Positions 55,920 to 63,996 of a stretch of 64,000 nucleotides of DNA are shown piece by piece (position 1 is the stretch's first letter; each line of letters begins with the position of its first letter). Below the pieces are notes generated by a model that saw only the letters and a program-made list of their open reading frames with translations, searched no databases and had not been told where the DNA came from. Source of the DNA: Lachnospiraceae bacterium AC3007 (lineage in GTDB: Bacteria; Bacillota; Clostridia; Lachnospirales; Lachnospiraceae); contig JHYK01000003.1 of the NCBI GenBank assembly GCA_000621405.1, forward strand, positions 173,146 through 237,145, given 5' to 3'. The translations under genes were made by a program, and so were the position numbers.

Positions 55920-55948
55920 TTGTACATGAGCATCATATGTGATATATT
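55920..55948 (+). promoter_or_regulatory. Promoter of the his operon, probably leaderless
   Basis: TTGTAC (55920-55925), a 17-base spacer and TATATT (55943-55948) place the transcription start near 55955, three bases or less before the ATG at 55958. No ribosome site is visible ahead of that ATG. Confidence 0.55.
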
Positions 55949-55957
55949 TTATACATT

Positions 55958-57610
55958 ATGGAAACAAGACTATTACACACACCCGAAGGCGTAAAGGACA
56001 TATACGGCGCTGATTACGAGAGAAAGCTCAGACTTCAGCTGGAATTCCTGCAGATATTGAGGAATTACGGCTACAGGGAGATAGATACCCCGAGCTTTGA
56101 GTATTTCGATGTATATTCCGGAGAGGTCGGCACTACTCCCTCGGGAGAACTCTACAAATTCTTTGACAAGGACAATAACACTCTGGTGCTGCGTCCTGAT
56201 TTCACTCCCGGAGTCGCCCGGGCTGCAGCCAAATATTTTATAGAAGACAATGTCCATGTCAAGCTATCTTATTCCGGGAATGTCTTTTCCAATGCCAGAT
56301 CCCTTTCAGGGAAGCTTAAGGAGAATACAGAGCTTGGCGCCGAATATATGGGTGACGGTTCCGTGGAAGCAGACGGCGAGATGATCGCCATGGCAGTGGA
56401 ACTGTTAAAAAGTTCCGGCCTTAAGGATTTTCAGATCTGTATAGGCAATGCCGGATACTTCAAGGGATTATGCGAGGAAGCCGAGATCACTGGCGAGCTC
56501 GAGATGAATCTTCGAGATGAGATCGGCAATAAAAACCGCTATGCAGCAGCCAATCTAATGAAGGATATCGAGATGCTCGAGTCTCAGTCAGACAAGCTGC
56601 TCAGGTGCGTTGAGCTTTTCGGCGACGTCTCAATACTGGACAAGGCGCTGACCGGGATCTCAAATGAAAGGTCGAAAGCCGCCATAGAAAGGCTTCATGC
56701 GGTATACAGTCAGGCAGAGAGCAGAGGCATACAGAATTATATTACTTTTGATCTCTCAATGCTCTCAAAATACAACTATTATACAGGTATCATATTCAGA
56801 GCCTACACATCATCCCTGGGAGATGCGATATTAAAGGGCGGAAGATATGACAATCTTCTTTCAAAATTCGGACATGATGCTCCGGCTCTTGGATTTACAC
56901 TTTCTCTCGATGATCTCGTGGTAGCCCTTTCAAATGAGGAGAGCGGAAGGCAGAAGGATGACGGATATCTTACCTTCGCTCTTACAAAGGGCAGGCTTGC
57001 CGATAAGACCATAGAGCTTCTTGAGCGAACAGGCATATGCCTTACGGAGATGGAGGACAAGGATACAAGGAAGCTTATCTTTACCGATGAGATCAACAAG
57101 GTAAAGGTTTTCCTGGCAAAAGGGCCTGATGTTCCCACCTATGTGGAGCTTGGAGCTGCCGATATAGGAGTGGTAGGCGAGGATACCATCCTTGAGGAAG
57201 GCCGGAAGATATTCGAGGTGCTGGACCTCGGCATCGGGAAATGCAGGATGTGCATAGCCGGATTTGAAGATGCCGGAGAACTCTTAAAGCATCATGAGAT
57301 GATTAGGGTAGCCACCAAATATCCGAATATCACAAGGGATTATTTCCAGAATGTGAAGCATCAGACCGTGGATATCATCAAGCTCAACGGTTCCATAGAG
57401 CTCGCTCCCATAGTAGGCCTGTCTGATGTGATATGCGACATCGTGGAGACCGGAAGCACCCTGAAGGAAAACGGTCTTGTTGTTCTCGAAGAGGTTGTTC
57501 CTATCTCTGCCAGAGTTGTAGTAAATACAGTATCCATGCGGATACATGCCTACAGGATCAATAAGCTCATAAAGGATCTTAGTGAAGCGATACTAGATTC
57601 TTCGCATTAG
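55958..57610 (+). CDS. HisZ-HisG fusion: ATP phosphoribosyltransferase with its regulatory subunit
   Basis: One uninterrupted 550-residue frame joins two proteins that are normally separate. Residues 1-330 are HisZ, a HisRS-like regulatory subunit: LHTPEGVKDIYG, RPDFTPGVARAAA, then FRAYTSSLGDAILKGGRYDNLLSKFG. Residues about 334-550 are the short catalytic HisG: LTFALTKGRLADKTIELLE, FLAKGPDVPTYVELGAADIGVVGEDTI, and ICDIVETGSTLKENGL. The enzyme performs the first committed step of histidine synthesis. The join (EESGRQKDDGY) is short. The start codon lacks a Shine-Dalgarno. It heads the his operon and is separated from hisD by a hairpin-containing gap. Confidence 0.92.
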   Translation: METRLLHTPEGVKDIYGADYERKLRLQLEFLQILRNYGYREIDTPSFEYFDVYSGEVGTTPSGELYKFFDKDNNTLVLRPDFTPGVARAAAKYFIEDNVHVKLSYSGNVFSNARSLSGKLKENTELGAEYMGDGSVEADGEMIAMAVELLKSSGLKDFQICIGNAGYFKGLCEEAEITGELEMNLRDEIGNKNRYAAANLMKDIEMLESQSDKLLRCVELFGDVSILDKALTGISNERSKAAIERLHAVYSQAESRGIQNYITFDLSMLSKYNYYTGIIFRAYTSSLGDAILKGGRYDNLLSKFGHDAPALGFTLSLDDLVVALSNEESGRQKDDGYLTFALTKGRLADKTIELLERTGICLTEMEDKDTRKLIFTDEINKVKVFLAKGPDVPTYVELGAADIGVVGEDTILEEGRKIFEVLDLGIGKCRMCIAGFEDAGELLKHHEMIRVATKYPNITRDYFQNVKHQTVDIIKLNGSIELAPIVGLSDVICDIVETGSTLKENGLVVLEEVVPISARVVVNTVSMRIHAYRINKLIKDLSEAILDSSH

Positions 57611-57619
57611 ATGCATGCC

Positions 57620-57661
57620 GGCGGGCTTAAGAACAAAAAAAGATGCGCAAATGCGCCCGCC
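57620..57661 (+). other. Hairpin between hisZG and hisD
   Basis: GGCGGGC (57620-57626) pairs with GCCCGCC (57655-57661). An inner GCGCA-AA-TGCGC stem could form instead, competing for the right arm. There is no T-run, so it is not an intrinsic terminator; it may tune the hisZG/hisD ratio by RNA processing. Confidence 0.45.
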
Positions 57662-57699
57662 AGCAGAAGACAAAAAAAATATAATTCATGAGGATTGAA

Positions 57700-58995
57700 A
57701 TGAATGTAGTTAGACTTAATAAAGAGACGAAGAAGAATCTTCTCGAGCAGTTATTGAAGCGGAGCACCAACGATTACGGTGAGATCGAGGGAAGAGTTGC
57801 CGATATCATCGATAACGTTAGAAAAAGGGGAGACGCCGCTATCTTTGAATATGCCGCAAAGTTTGACGGATGCGATCTTACTTCTGACAATTTTCAGGTA
57901 TCCGATAAGGAGATAGAAGAAGGCGTAAAGGAAGTGGATCCCAAGCTTTTTGCCGTTATGGAAAAGGCTTATGAAAGGATCAGATCTTATCATGAGCATC
58001 AGGTAAGACAGAGTTTTTTTACGACGGATACTGACGGCAGTATCCTCGGACAGCGGATCACTCCCATAGAGCGCGTAGGGGTATATGTGCCCGGCGGTAA
58101 GGCGGCTTATCCTTCCACAGTGCTCATGAACATTGCTCCCGCTCAGTGCGCGAAAGTAGACGAGATAATCATGTGCACACCTGCAAATGCTTCAGGCAAG
58201 GTGACGCCTGTAGTACTTGCAGCAGCAAAGATTACAGGAGTGAAGAGGATATACAAGACCGGCGGGGCCCAGGCTATAGCTGCCATGGCATACGGCACGG
58301 AACTCATCCCCAAAGTCGACAAGATCGTGGGACCCGGCAATATATATGTGGCGCTGGCAAAAAGAGCCGTATATGGTCATGTATCGATCGACTCTGTTGC
58401 AGGACCCTCCGAGATAATGGTGCTGGCTGATGAGAGCGCCAATCCCCGTTACGTTGCTGCCGATCTTTTAAGCCAGGCAGAGCATGATGAGATGGCGTCC
58501 GCCATACTTGTGACGACCTCCAAAGAGCTTGCAGACAAGGTCAGCAGAGAGATTGAAGGTTTCCTTCCCACTCTTTCAAGACGTGAGATCATAGAAAGAT
58601 CTCTTGATAAGTTTGGATTCATACTCATCGCCGATAATATGGAAGATGCGATAGATGCTGTCAATGATATAGCTTCCGAGCATCTTGAGATAGTGACAAA
58701 GGATCCTGTGGGGACGATGACAAAGATCAGGAATGCCGGAGCTATCTTCCTCGGTGAATATTCATCGGAACCTTTGGGCGATTATTTTGCGGGACCGGAT
58801 CATGTGCTTCCCACCAACGGAACGGCAAAATTCTTTTCGCCGCTCTCTGTGGATGACTTTATAAAGAAGTCCTCAGTGATATCATATACAAGGGAGGCAT
58901 TAAGGGCAGTACATGAGGATATAGAGCTTTTTGCGAGAGCAGAAGGGCTTACAGCTCATGAAAACAGTATAGCAGTGAGGTTTGAGGATGAATAA
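57700..58995 (+). CDS. hisD: Histidinol dehydrogenase
   Basis: HisD oxidises histidinol to histidine in the last two steps of the pathway, using NAD and zinc. The 431-residue protein has ERVGVYVPGGKAAYPSTVLMN, KTGGAQAIAAMAYGT, VDKIVGPGNIYVALAKR, the metal/catalytic signature SQAEHDEMASAILVT, ASEHLEIV and GPDHVLPTNGTAKF. ATG at 57700 is chosen (GAGG six bases ahead); an ATG at 57688 has no ribosome site. It overlaps hisB by eight bases. Confidence 0.95.
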   Translation: MNVVRLNKETKKNLLEQLLKRSTNDYGEIEGRVADIIDNVRKRGDAAIFEYAAKFDGCDLTSDNFQVSDKEIEEGVKEVDPKLFAVMEKAYERIRSYHEHQVRQSFFTTDTDGSILGQRITPIERVGVYVPGGKAAYPSTVLMNIAPAQCAKVDEIIMCTPANASGKVTPVVLAAAKITGVKRIYKTGGAQAIAAMAYGTELIPKVDKIVGPGNIYVALAKRAVYGHVSIDSVAGPSEIMVLADESANPRYVAADLLSQAEHDEMASAILVTTSKELADKVSREIEGFLPTLSRREIIERSLDKFGFILIADNMEDAIDAVNDIASEHLEIVTKDPVGTMTKIRNAGAIFLGEYSSEPLGDYFAGPDHVLPTNGTAKFFSPLSVDDFIKKSSVISYTREALRAVHEDIELFARAEGLTAHENSIAVRFEDE

Positions 58996-59578
58996 AAGAG
59001 TTGCAAAGATCAGCAGGAAGACAAAGGAGACGGATATCGTCTGCGAACTTATCATAGACGGAAGTGGAAAATCAGAGATAGATACGGGCATAGGTTTTTT
59101 TGATCACATGCTCGAAGGCTTTGCCCGTCACGGACTCTTTGATCTCTATCTTACATGTAAGGGAGACCTTGATGTCGACAGTCATCACTCTGTCGAGGAC
59201 TGCGGTATCGTCATGGGTCAGGCAATATCCCAGGCGATAGGAGATAAAAAAGGCATCAGAAGATACGGACATTTCATGCTTCCCATGGATGACGCACTTA
59301 TCGCATGTGCTGTGGATCTTTGCGGAAGGCCGTATTTTAATTATGATCTTAAGTTTCCTGATGAAAGATGCGGGGAGATGGAGACAGCTCTTGTGAGAGA
59401 GTTTTTCTATGCTGTTTCTTATTCTGCCGCGATGAATATCCATCTTAAGCAGCTTGACGGGCTTAATTCCCATCATATAGCGGAGGCGGCTTTTAAGGCC
59501 TTTGCCAAATCACTTGATATGGCTACTGATACAGATCCGAGGATCGAAGATGTTCTTTCCACAAAGGGGGCGCTCTAA
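58988..59578 (+). CDS. hisB: Imidazoleglycerol-phosphate dehydratase
   Basis: HisB dehydrates imidazole glycerol phosphate to imidazole acetol phosphate. The 196-residue protein has GIGFFDHMLEGFARHG, DSHHSVEDCGIVMGQA with manganese-binding histidines, HFMLPMDDALIACAVDLCGRPYFNYD and LNSHHIAEAAFKAFAKSL. It is the monofunctional form without a phosphatase domain. ATG at 58988 inside the end of hisD has GAGG upstream. A TAATG overlap joins it to the next gene. Confidence 0.95.
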   Translation: MNKRVAKISRKTKETDIVCELIIDGSGKSEIDTGIGFFDHMLEGFARHGLFDLYLTCKGDLDVDSHHSVEDCGIVMGQAISQAIGDKKGIRRYGHFMLPMDDALIACAVDLCGRPYFNYDLKFPDERCGEMETALVREFFYAVSYSAAMNIHLKQLDGLNSHHIAEAAFKAFAKSLDMATDTDPRIEDVLSTKGAL

Positions 59579-60894
59579 TGGATTACAGACAGATAATACC
59601 CTGTATTTACCTTAATAACGGACTTGCAGTAAAAAGCCTTCATGACAGATCCAAGGTATCGGAGGATCCGGTAGGGCTTGCTTCTTATTTTGAGAATCAC
59701 GGGGCCGATGCGATACTGATCTTTGATTTCTCGGTAAATGATGCAGGTCATGAGAAGAATCTTAAGATCATAAAAGGTATCAGCCATACCGTTGATATAC
59801 CGCTCATAGGAGCAGGTAATGTCAAGAGGGCTGAAGATATCAAGAAGCTTCTGTATGCAGGCTGCTGCACAGCTGCGCTTAACTTCTCAAAGCCCGATAA
59901 TATCGAGCTCGCAAAGGAGGTATCAAAGCGCTTCGGAAGGGAGAAGATAGCTGCTTCTGTAGCTGATATCTCGGAACTTGAAGCAGGAGAGAGCGAGATC
60001 AAGAATTATATCGGTCTGGTCCTTCTCATTAATGAGGACAAGCTTGCCGAGACAGATGCATGGTTCAAGGATCACTGCTCTGATAATTCCAATCCGATGA
60101 GCGTGGATCTCATCCCTTTGCTCGAGAAGGAGACACTGCATGAAGCGGCTGCAGTGCTCCGCACATACGATATAGCAGGTATTGCAGGCGGAGTACTTGA
60201 TTCGTCAGCTGACGGTTTTATGGATTTCAAGAGACAGTGCAAGGGACTCGGGATCCCTGTGAATACATTTGAGAGCAAGATAAGCTGGGAAGAACTCAAA
60301 AAAGATGATAACGGTCTGATACCTGTCATTGCGCAGGATTATAAGAGCGGTGAAGTGCTGATGCTGGCCTACATGAATGAGCAGGCTTTCAATAAGACGC
60401 TCGATACAGGAAAGATGACATACTGGTCGAGGAGCAGGAATGAGCTTTGGACCAAGGGCGATACCTCGGGTAATTACCAGTTTGTAAAAAGCCTTACTGC
60501 TGACTGCGATCAGGATGCGATCCTTGCCAAGGTGCTCCAGATCGGCGTTGCCTGCCATACCGGCGCAAGATCATGCTTCTTCAATGAGATGATCAACCGC
60601 GAATATTCGGATTCCAATCCTCTTAAGGTATTCGAAGATGAATATGCGACTATCGTGGACAGAAGGGATCATCCGAAGGAAGGCTCCTATACCAATTATC
60701 TCTTCGACAAGGGCATCGACAAGATACTCAAGAAGGTCGGAGAAGAGTGTACCGAGATAATAGTCGCCGCCAAGAACCCGGATCCCGAAGAGCTCAAATA
60801 TGAGATCGCCGACTGGCTCTATCATGCCATGGTGCTCATGGTCGAGAAGGGAGTTACCTGGGAGGACGTGACGAAGGAAATAGTCAACAGGTGA
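59578..60894 (+). CDS. HisA/HisF-like domain fused to HisI and HisE
   Basis: The 438-residue protein has three parts. Residues 1-230 are a HisA/HisF-like TIM barrel (YRQIIPCIYLNNGLAVKS; PLIGAGNVKRAEDI). The catalytic Asp of HisF (CLD) is replaced by Tyr (CIY), and the second Asp (VAIDA-type) is not in its usual place (AASVADIS), so this barrel is probably inactive or altered. Residues about 232-345 are HisI, phosphoribosyl-AMP cyclohydrolase, with MTYWSRSRNELWTKGDTSGN and ADCDQDAILAKVLQIGVACHTG. Residues about 350-438 are HisE, phosphoribosyl-ATP pyrophosphatase (KKVGEECTEIIVAAK). The GTGA overlap with the radical SAM gene suggests one transcript. Confidence 0.88.
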   Translation: MDYRQIIPCIYLNNGLAVKSLHDRSKVSEDPVGLASYFENHGADAILIFDFSVNDAGHEKNLKIIKGISHTVDIPLIGAGNVKRAEDIKKLLYAGCCTAALNFSKPDNIELAKEVSKRFGREKIAASVADISELEAGESEIKNYIGLVLLINEDKLAETDAWFKDHCSDNSNPMSVDLIPLLEKETLHEAAAVLRTYDIAGIAGGVLDSSADGFMDFKRQCKGLGIPVNTFESKISWEELKKDDNGLIPVIAQDYKSGEVLMLAYMNEQAFNKTLDTGKMTYWSRSRNELWTKGDTSGNYQFVKSLTADCDQDAILAKVLQIGVACHTGARSCFFNEMINREYSDSNPLKVFEDEYATIVDRRDHPKEGSYTNYLFDKGIDKILKKVGEECTEIIVAAKNPDPEELKYEIADWLYHAMVLMVEKGVTWEDVTKEIVNR

Positions 60895-62771
60895 TAAAGC
60901 TTGCATTAAGTGACGAGATACTTCTCTCTGTGGAGCATCCGGAAAGATACATCGGCAGAGAGATCAACTCGGTCATTAAAAACAAAAACGAAGTGGATAT
61001 CCGGTTTGCGATGTGCTTTCCCGACGTATACGAGATAGGCATGTCGCATCTTGGCATTCAGATACTATATGAGATGTTCAATAAAAGATCCGACACCTGG
61101 TGTGAAAGGGTTTATTCTCCGTGGATCGATCTTGACAGGATAATGAGGGAGCGTCATATCCCGCTCTATGCCCTTGAATCTCAGGAGCCTGTGAAAAACT
61201 TTGATTTCCTCGGCATCACTCTTCAGTACGAAATGTGCTACACAAACGTACTTCAGGTGCTTGATCTTTCAGATATTCCTCTTTTGGCAAAAGACAGAGA
61301 CCCTGATGCGATACTGGGAGAAGGAGATCCCATAGTCATAGGCGGAGGTCCCTGCGCCTATAATCCCGAGCCCGTAGCCGCTTTCTTTGATATGTTCTAC
61401 ATAGGTGAAGGCGAGACTGAATATGACGAGCTTCTCTATCTGTATTCCTCAATGAAAAAGAAAAGAGTCACAAGGCTTGAATTCCTTGAGCAGGCAGCTC
61501 ATATAAGAGGCATGTATGTCCCTACTTTCTATGAGGCCGAATATAACGAAGACAGAACCCTCAAGAGCTTTCAGGCTGTAAATAAAAACGCGCCTGATAA
61601 GATCCTCAAGGCAGTATGCACTGATATGGATTCGGCTCCGTATCCCGTGGACAGGGTCATTCCTTTCATCAAGGTGACGCAGGACCGTTCCGTTCTCGAG
61701 ATACAGAGGGGCTGTATCAGAGGCTGCAGGTTCTGTCAGGCAGGGATGATATATCGTCCTGTAAGAGAGAAAAGCCTTGATACGCTTAAAAAGCATGCTC
61801 AGGCCATGATAGAGTCCACGGGTGATGATGAGATATCGCTGAGTTCGCTCTCCACATCCGACTATACCAAGATCGCCGAGCTCGTGAAATGGCTTGTGGA
61901 GACCTATAAGGAGAAGTTCATCAATATATCTCTTCCTTCTCTTCGCATAGATCATGTCTTTCTGGAGATGATGGAGACTATCCAGGACAGTAAGAAGGGA
62001 TCGCTGACATTCGCTCCGGAGGCCGGAAGCCAGCGCATGAGGAATGTCATCAATAAGGGCATAACCACCGAAAACATCATGGAAGGCTCAGCCATCTGCT
62101 TTAAGGCGGGCTACAGCAAGGTAAAGCTCTATTTCATGCTGGGGCTTCCCGGAGAGACGGATGAGGATGTCCTTGCTGTCGCTTCTCTTGCAAATGACGT
62201 TGCGATGAATTATTTCGATACTGTTCCCAAGGAGGAGAGAAAGGGAGTAAGGGTAATGGTCACAAGCTCTGCTTCCTTCTTTGTCCCGAAGCCCTTCACG
62301 CCTTTCCAGTGGGTTCCGATGGACAGGCCGGAGGAATTTGTAAGGAAGGCTCATATGGTCAATGAAGCCATGGAGAGCGCCATAAACCACAAAAGCCTGA
62401 AGTTCCAGTATCATGAGTCTGGTATATCCGAGCTTGAAGGGGTATTTGCCAGAGGAGACAGGAAGGTAGCCGGCGTGATCCTTAAGGCATATGAAAAAGG
62501 CTGCATGTATGATGCATGGACAGAGAGCTTTGACAGAGCCAAGTGGGATGAGGCCTTCATGGAATCAGGGATCGATATCGCCTTCTATACGCGAAGAGAA
62601 AGAGCTCATGAAGAGCTCTTCCCCTGGGATTTTATAGATATCGGCGTCCGAAAGGATTTCCTTTGGCAGGAATTAGAGGCTTCACGTGAAGAAAGGGTCA
62701 CCCCCAACTGCCGTGAGCACTGCAGCGGCTGTGGAGCCGCAAGATTCGGAGCCGGCGTCTGCTATAACTGA
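60891..62771 (+). CDS. Radical SAM protein with B12-binding-like N-terminus (TIGR03960 type)
   Basis: The 626-residue protein has an N-terminal cobalamin-binding-like domain (FAMCFPDVYEIGMSHLGIQILYEMFN, IVIGGGPCAYNPEP), a radical SAM core whose [4Fe-4S] cysteines lie in CIRGCRFCQAG (about residue 273), and a C-terminal cysteine cluster (NCREHCSGCGAARFG). From memory it matches the TIGR03960 family. In most Clostridia the next gene is the partner DUF2344 protein, then rnase G and rplU; here the next plus-strand gene is unrelated. Start is GTG at 60891 with AAGGAA upstream, overlapping the his gene. The reaction is unknown. Confidence 0.88.
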   Translation: MIKLALSDEILLSVEHPERYIGREINSVIKNKNEVDIRFAMCFPDVYEIGMSHLGIQILYEMFNKRSDTWCERVYSPWIDLDRIMRERHIPLYALESQEPVKNFDFLGITLQYEMCYTNVLQVLDLSDIPLLAKDRDPDAILGEGDPIVIGGGPCAYNPEPVAAFFDMFYIGEGETEYDELLYLYSSMKKKRVTRLEFLEQAAHIRGMYVPTFYEAEYNEDRTLKSFQAVNKNAPDKILKAVCTDMDSAPYPVDRVIPFIKVTQDRSVLEIQRGCIRGCRFCQAGMIYRPVREKSLDTLKKHAQAMIESTGDDEISLSSLSTSDYTKIAELVKWLVETYKEKFINISLPSLRIDHVFLEMMETIQDSKKGSLTFAPEAGSQRMRNVINKGITTENIMEGSAICFKAGYSKVKLYFMLGLPGETDEDVLAVASLANDVAMNYFDTVPKEERKGVRVMVTSSASFFVPKPFTPFQWVPMDRPEEFVRKAHMVNEAMESAINHKSLKFQYHESGISELEGVFARGDRKVAGVILKAYEKGCMYDAWTESFDRAKWDEAFMESGIDIAFYTRRERAHEELFPWDFIDIGVRKDFLWQELEASREERVTPNCREHCSGCGAARFGAGVCYN

Positions 62772-62775
62772 TCTA

Positions 62776-63000
62776 TCAGATGCTGATCTCCTGTCCGCAG
62801 TGAATGCAGTATGCTCTTCCTCCCGAACCGTATCTGAACTTACTCTTGTAACCGTCATTCTTGCTGGGACAATCTTTGTTCGGACACTTATGATCCACCA
62901 GAGTATAGGCATTGTTATTATTGTTATTGCCTGCTCCTCCGGTCACCTGTTCCAGAGCATCATCTGAGATCCTGTTAAGCTTGTTTGAATTGTCTTTCAT
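62776..63000 (-). CDS. GG-leader peptide with four-cysteine zinc-ribbon-like core
   Basis: The 74-residue peptide starts with a leader LNRISDDALEQVTGG ending in Gly-Gly at residues 21-22. The 52-residue mature part begins with an asparagine run (NNNNNN) and has CPNKDC (Cys39, Cys44) and CIHCG (Cys65, Cys68), a C-x4-C, x20, C-x2-C spacing like a zinc ribbon or a two-disulfide core. The start at 63000 has GGAGG seven bases upstream. The stop lies four bases from the stop of the plus-strand radical SAM gene. No C39 transporter is adjacent. It shares the DD-LE-V-GG leader with the peptide at 24973-25218. Confidence 0.72.
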   Translation of the reverse strand: MKDNSNKLNRISDDALEQVTGGAGNNNNNNAYTLVDHKCPNKDCPSKNDGYKSKFRYGSGGRAYCIHCGQEISI

Positions 63001-63101
63001 TATATTTCCTCCGGATGTATTGTATTCGGCATCATATGATCCTTTTACTGTAATATACGAACCGGGATGCACATCTGGCAGTATGCTTAGTATTTAATTT
63101 A

Positions 63102-63110
63102 TATTATAAC
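63102..63110 (-). promoter_or_regulatory. Extended -10 promoter of the second GG-leader gene
   Basis: On the minus strand TGTTATAAT forms an extended -10 box (TATAAT at 63103-63108). It would give a leader of about 90 bases before the start at 63000. Confidence 0.45.
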
Positions 63111-63152
63111 ATGAAAAAGAATGAGGGCTAGCTTCTCCTTGTAACCTTTTCG

Positions 63153-63182
63153 TTGACACAGCAGTTAATACTTTTATATTAT
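63153..63182 (+). promoter_or_regulatory. Consensus promoter ahead of a short hairpin transcript
   Basis: A perfect TTGACA (63153-63158) is followed by TATATT (63175-63180, spacer 16) or TATTAT (63177-63182, spacer 18). Transcription would begin near 63188, about 20 bases before a terminator-like hairpin. Confidence 0.65.
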
Positions 63183-63206
63183 ATATTTGAAAAGATCATT
63201 GGGAAC

Positions 63207-63251
63207 GCCCGTAACATTGAGCCCAAAGCTTTAATGTACGGGCATTTTTTT
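63207..63251 (+). terminator. Terminator/attenuator hairpin in the leader of the last gene
   Basis: GCCCGTAACATT (63207-63218) pairs with AATGTACGGGC (63233-63243) with one bulged base, and is followed by ATTTTTTTT. It lies between a strong promoter and the start at 63271, so it either ends a very short RNA of about 60 bases or attenuates the membrane-protein gene. Confidence 0.75.
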
Positions 63252-63270
63252 TGCAAAGCTTTATCGTTTT

Positions 63271-63996
63271 ATGCAAGTACTGACTGTAATAAAAAATGAT
63301 CTGCTTTACGGCGGACTTACTCGCGAAGATTATTATAGTATTAAGAGCGCTGTAAACGAAGCGAACAGGAAGAATAATATCTCCCATTCGATCGTTACAC
63401 TGCTGTTCTGGGTTGTCGCGTTTATCGTATACGGACCTGATCAATACAGTGCTCTGATGAAATTATTCCCATTTGCTTTTTTGGTCTGCTCATTCTCAAT
63501 TGTCATTACTGCACTTTTTGCAAAAAAATATCCTTTCATTGTGACACCGGTCAAGTATTTTTTGGAAATGTCCTTCCTTGAAGTGGGTGTCGCCGTTTTG
63601 ATTGTTTTTCAGTCTGATCCCACTAAGATCTTCTTTGGATATGTTTTGGCCGTTCTGGCGCCTGTAATATTCATTGATACGCTGTTAAGTGCCATTATTT
63701 TAGAGATGATCATGGTCATTTCATACATGATCTTTGGCCAGATATATTTCGACAGAATTGATTATGCTCTGGAATTCCGTACATTGATCATATTCTGTTT
63801 TACTGGGATCATTGCCTCACGATTTATCAACAAAGGTTTTTTCGAAAGATATCTGTATATGGATTCAGCAAAAAAACTGGCGGAAATGCAGACAAAGTTC
63901 AATGATGCAAATTGCGCCAATGAGCGGCCGCTTTTGCGGAGCTTAACGATCGCGGAGCGGTCGTCAACGGTCGTGAGGCGGAGCCGAACGGCCTGA
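63271..63996 (+). CDS. Membrane sensor protein, probably a truncated GGDEF-type protein
   Basis: The 241-residue protein has an N-terminal soluble stretch (NDLLYGGLTREDYYSIKSAV), six or so membrane helices (about 40-190), and then a short helix DSAKKLAEMQTKFNDAN of the kind that connects to a GGDEF domain in similar clostridial proteins. Instead of that domain, the frame enters a GC-rich, repeat-like stretch (about 63915 on) and ends in an arginine/serine-rich tail that looks non-native. It is therefore probably a broken gene. No ribosome site is visible before the ATG. Confidence 0.6.
   Translation: MQVLTVIKNDLLYGGLTREDYYSIKSAVNEANRKNNISHSIVTLLFWVVAFIVYGPDQYSALMKLFPFAFLVCSFSIVITALFAKKYPFIVTPVKYFLEMSFLEVGVAVLIVFQSDPTKIFFGYVLAVLAPVIFIDTLLSAIILEMIMVISYMIFGQIYFDRIDYALEFRTLIIFCFTGIIASRFINKGFFERYLYMDSAKKLAEMQTKFNDANCANERPLLRSLTIAERSSTVVRRSRTA
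63915..63993. repeat. GC-rich repeat-like DNA at the right edge
   Basis: The composition changes abruptly to a GC-rich stretch with recurring GCGGAGC, CGGTCGT and CGATCG-type words (GCGGAGCTTAACGATCG, GCGGAGCGGTCGT, GGCGGAGCCGAACGG). It interrupts the coding pattern of the membrane protein. The window ends shortly after, so the full element cannot be seen. Confidence 0.45.

Noticed and set aside
62686..62967. 93-residue plus-strand frame opposite the second GG-leader gene
   Set aside because: The minus-strand reading has a GGAGG site, a Gly-Gly leader and ordered cysteines, whereas the plus-strand frame starts inside the radical SAM gene and has no signals.
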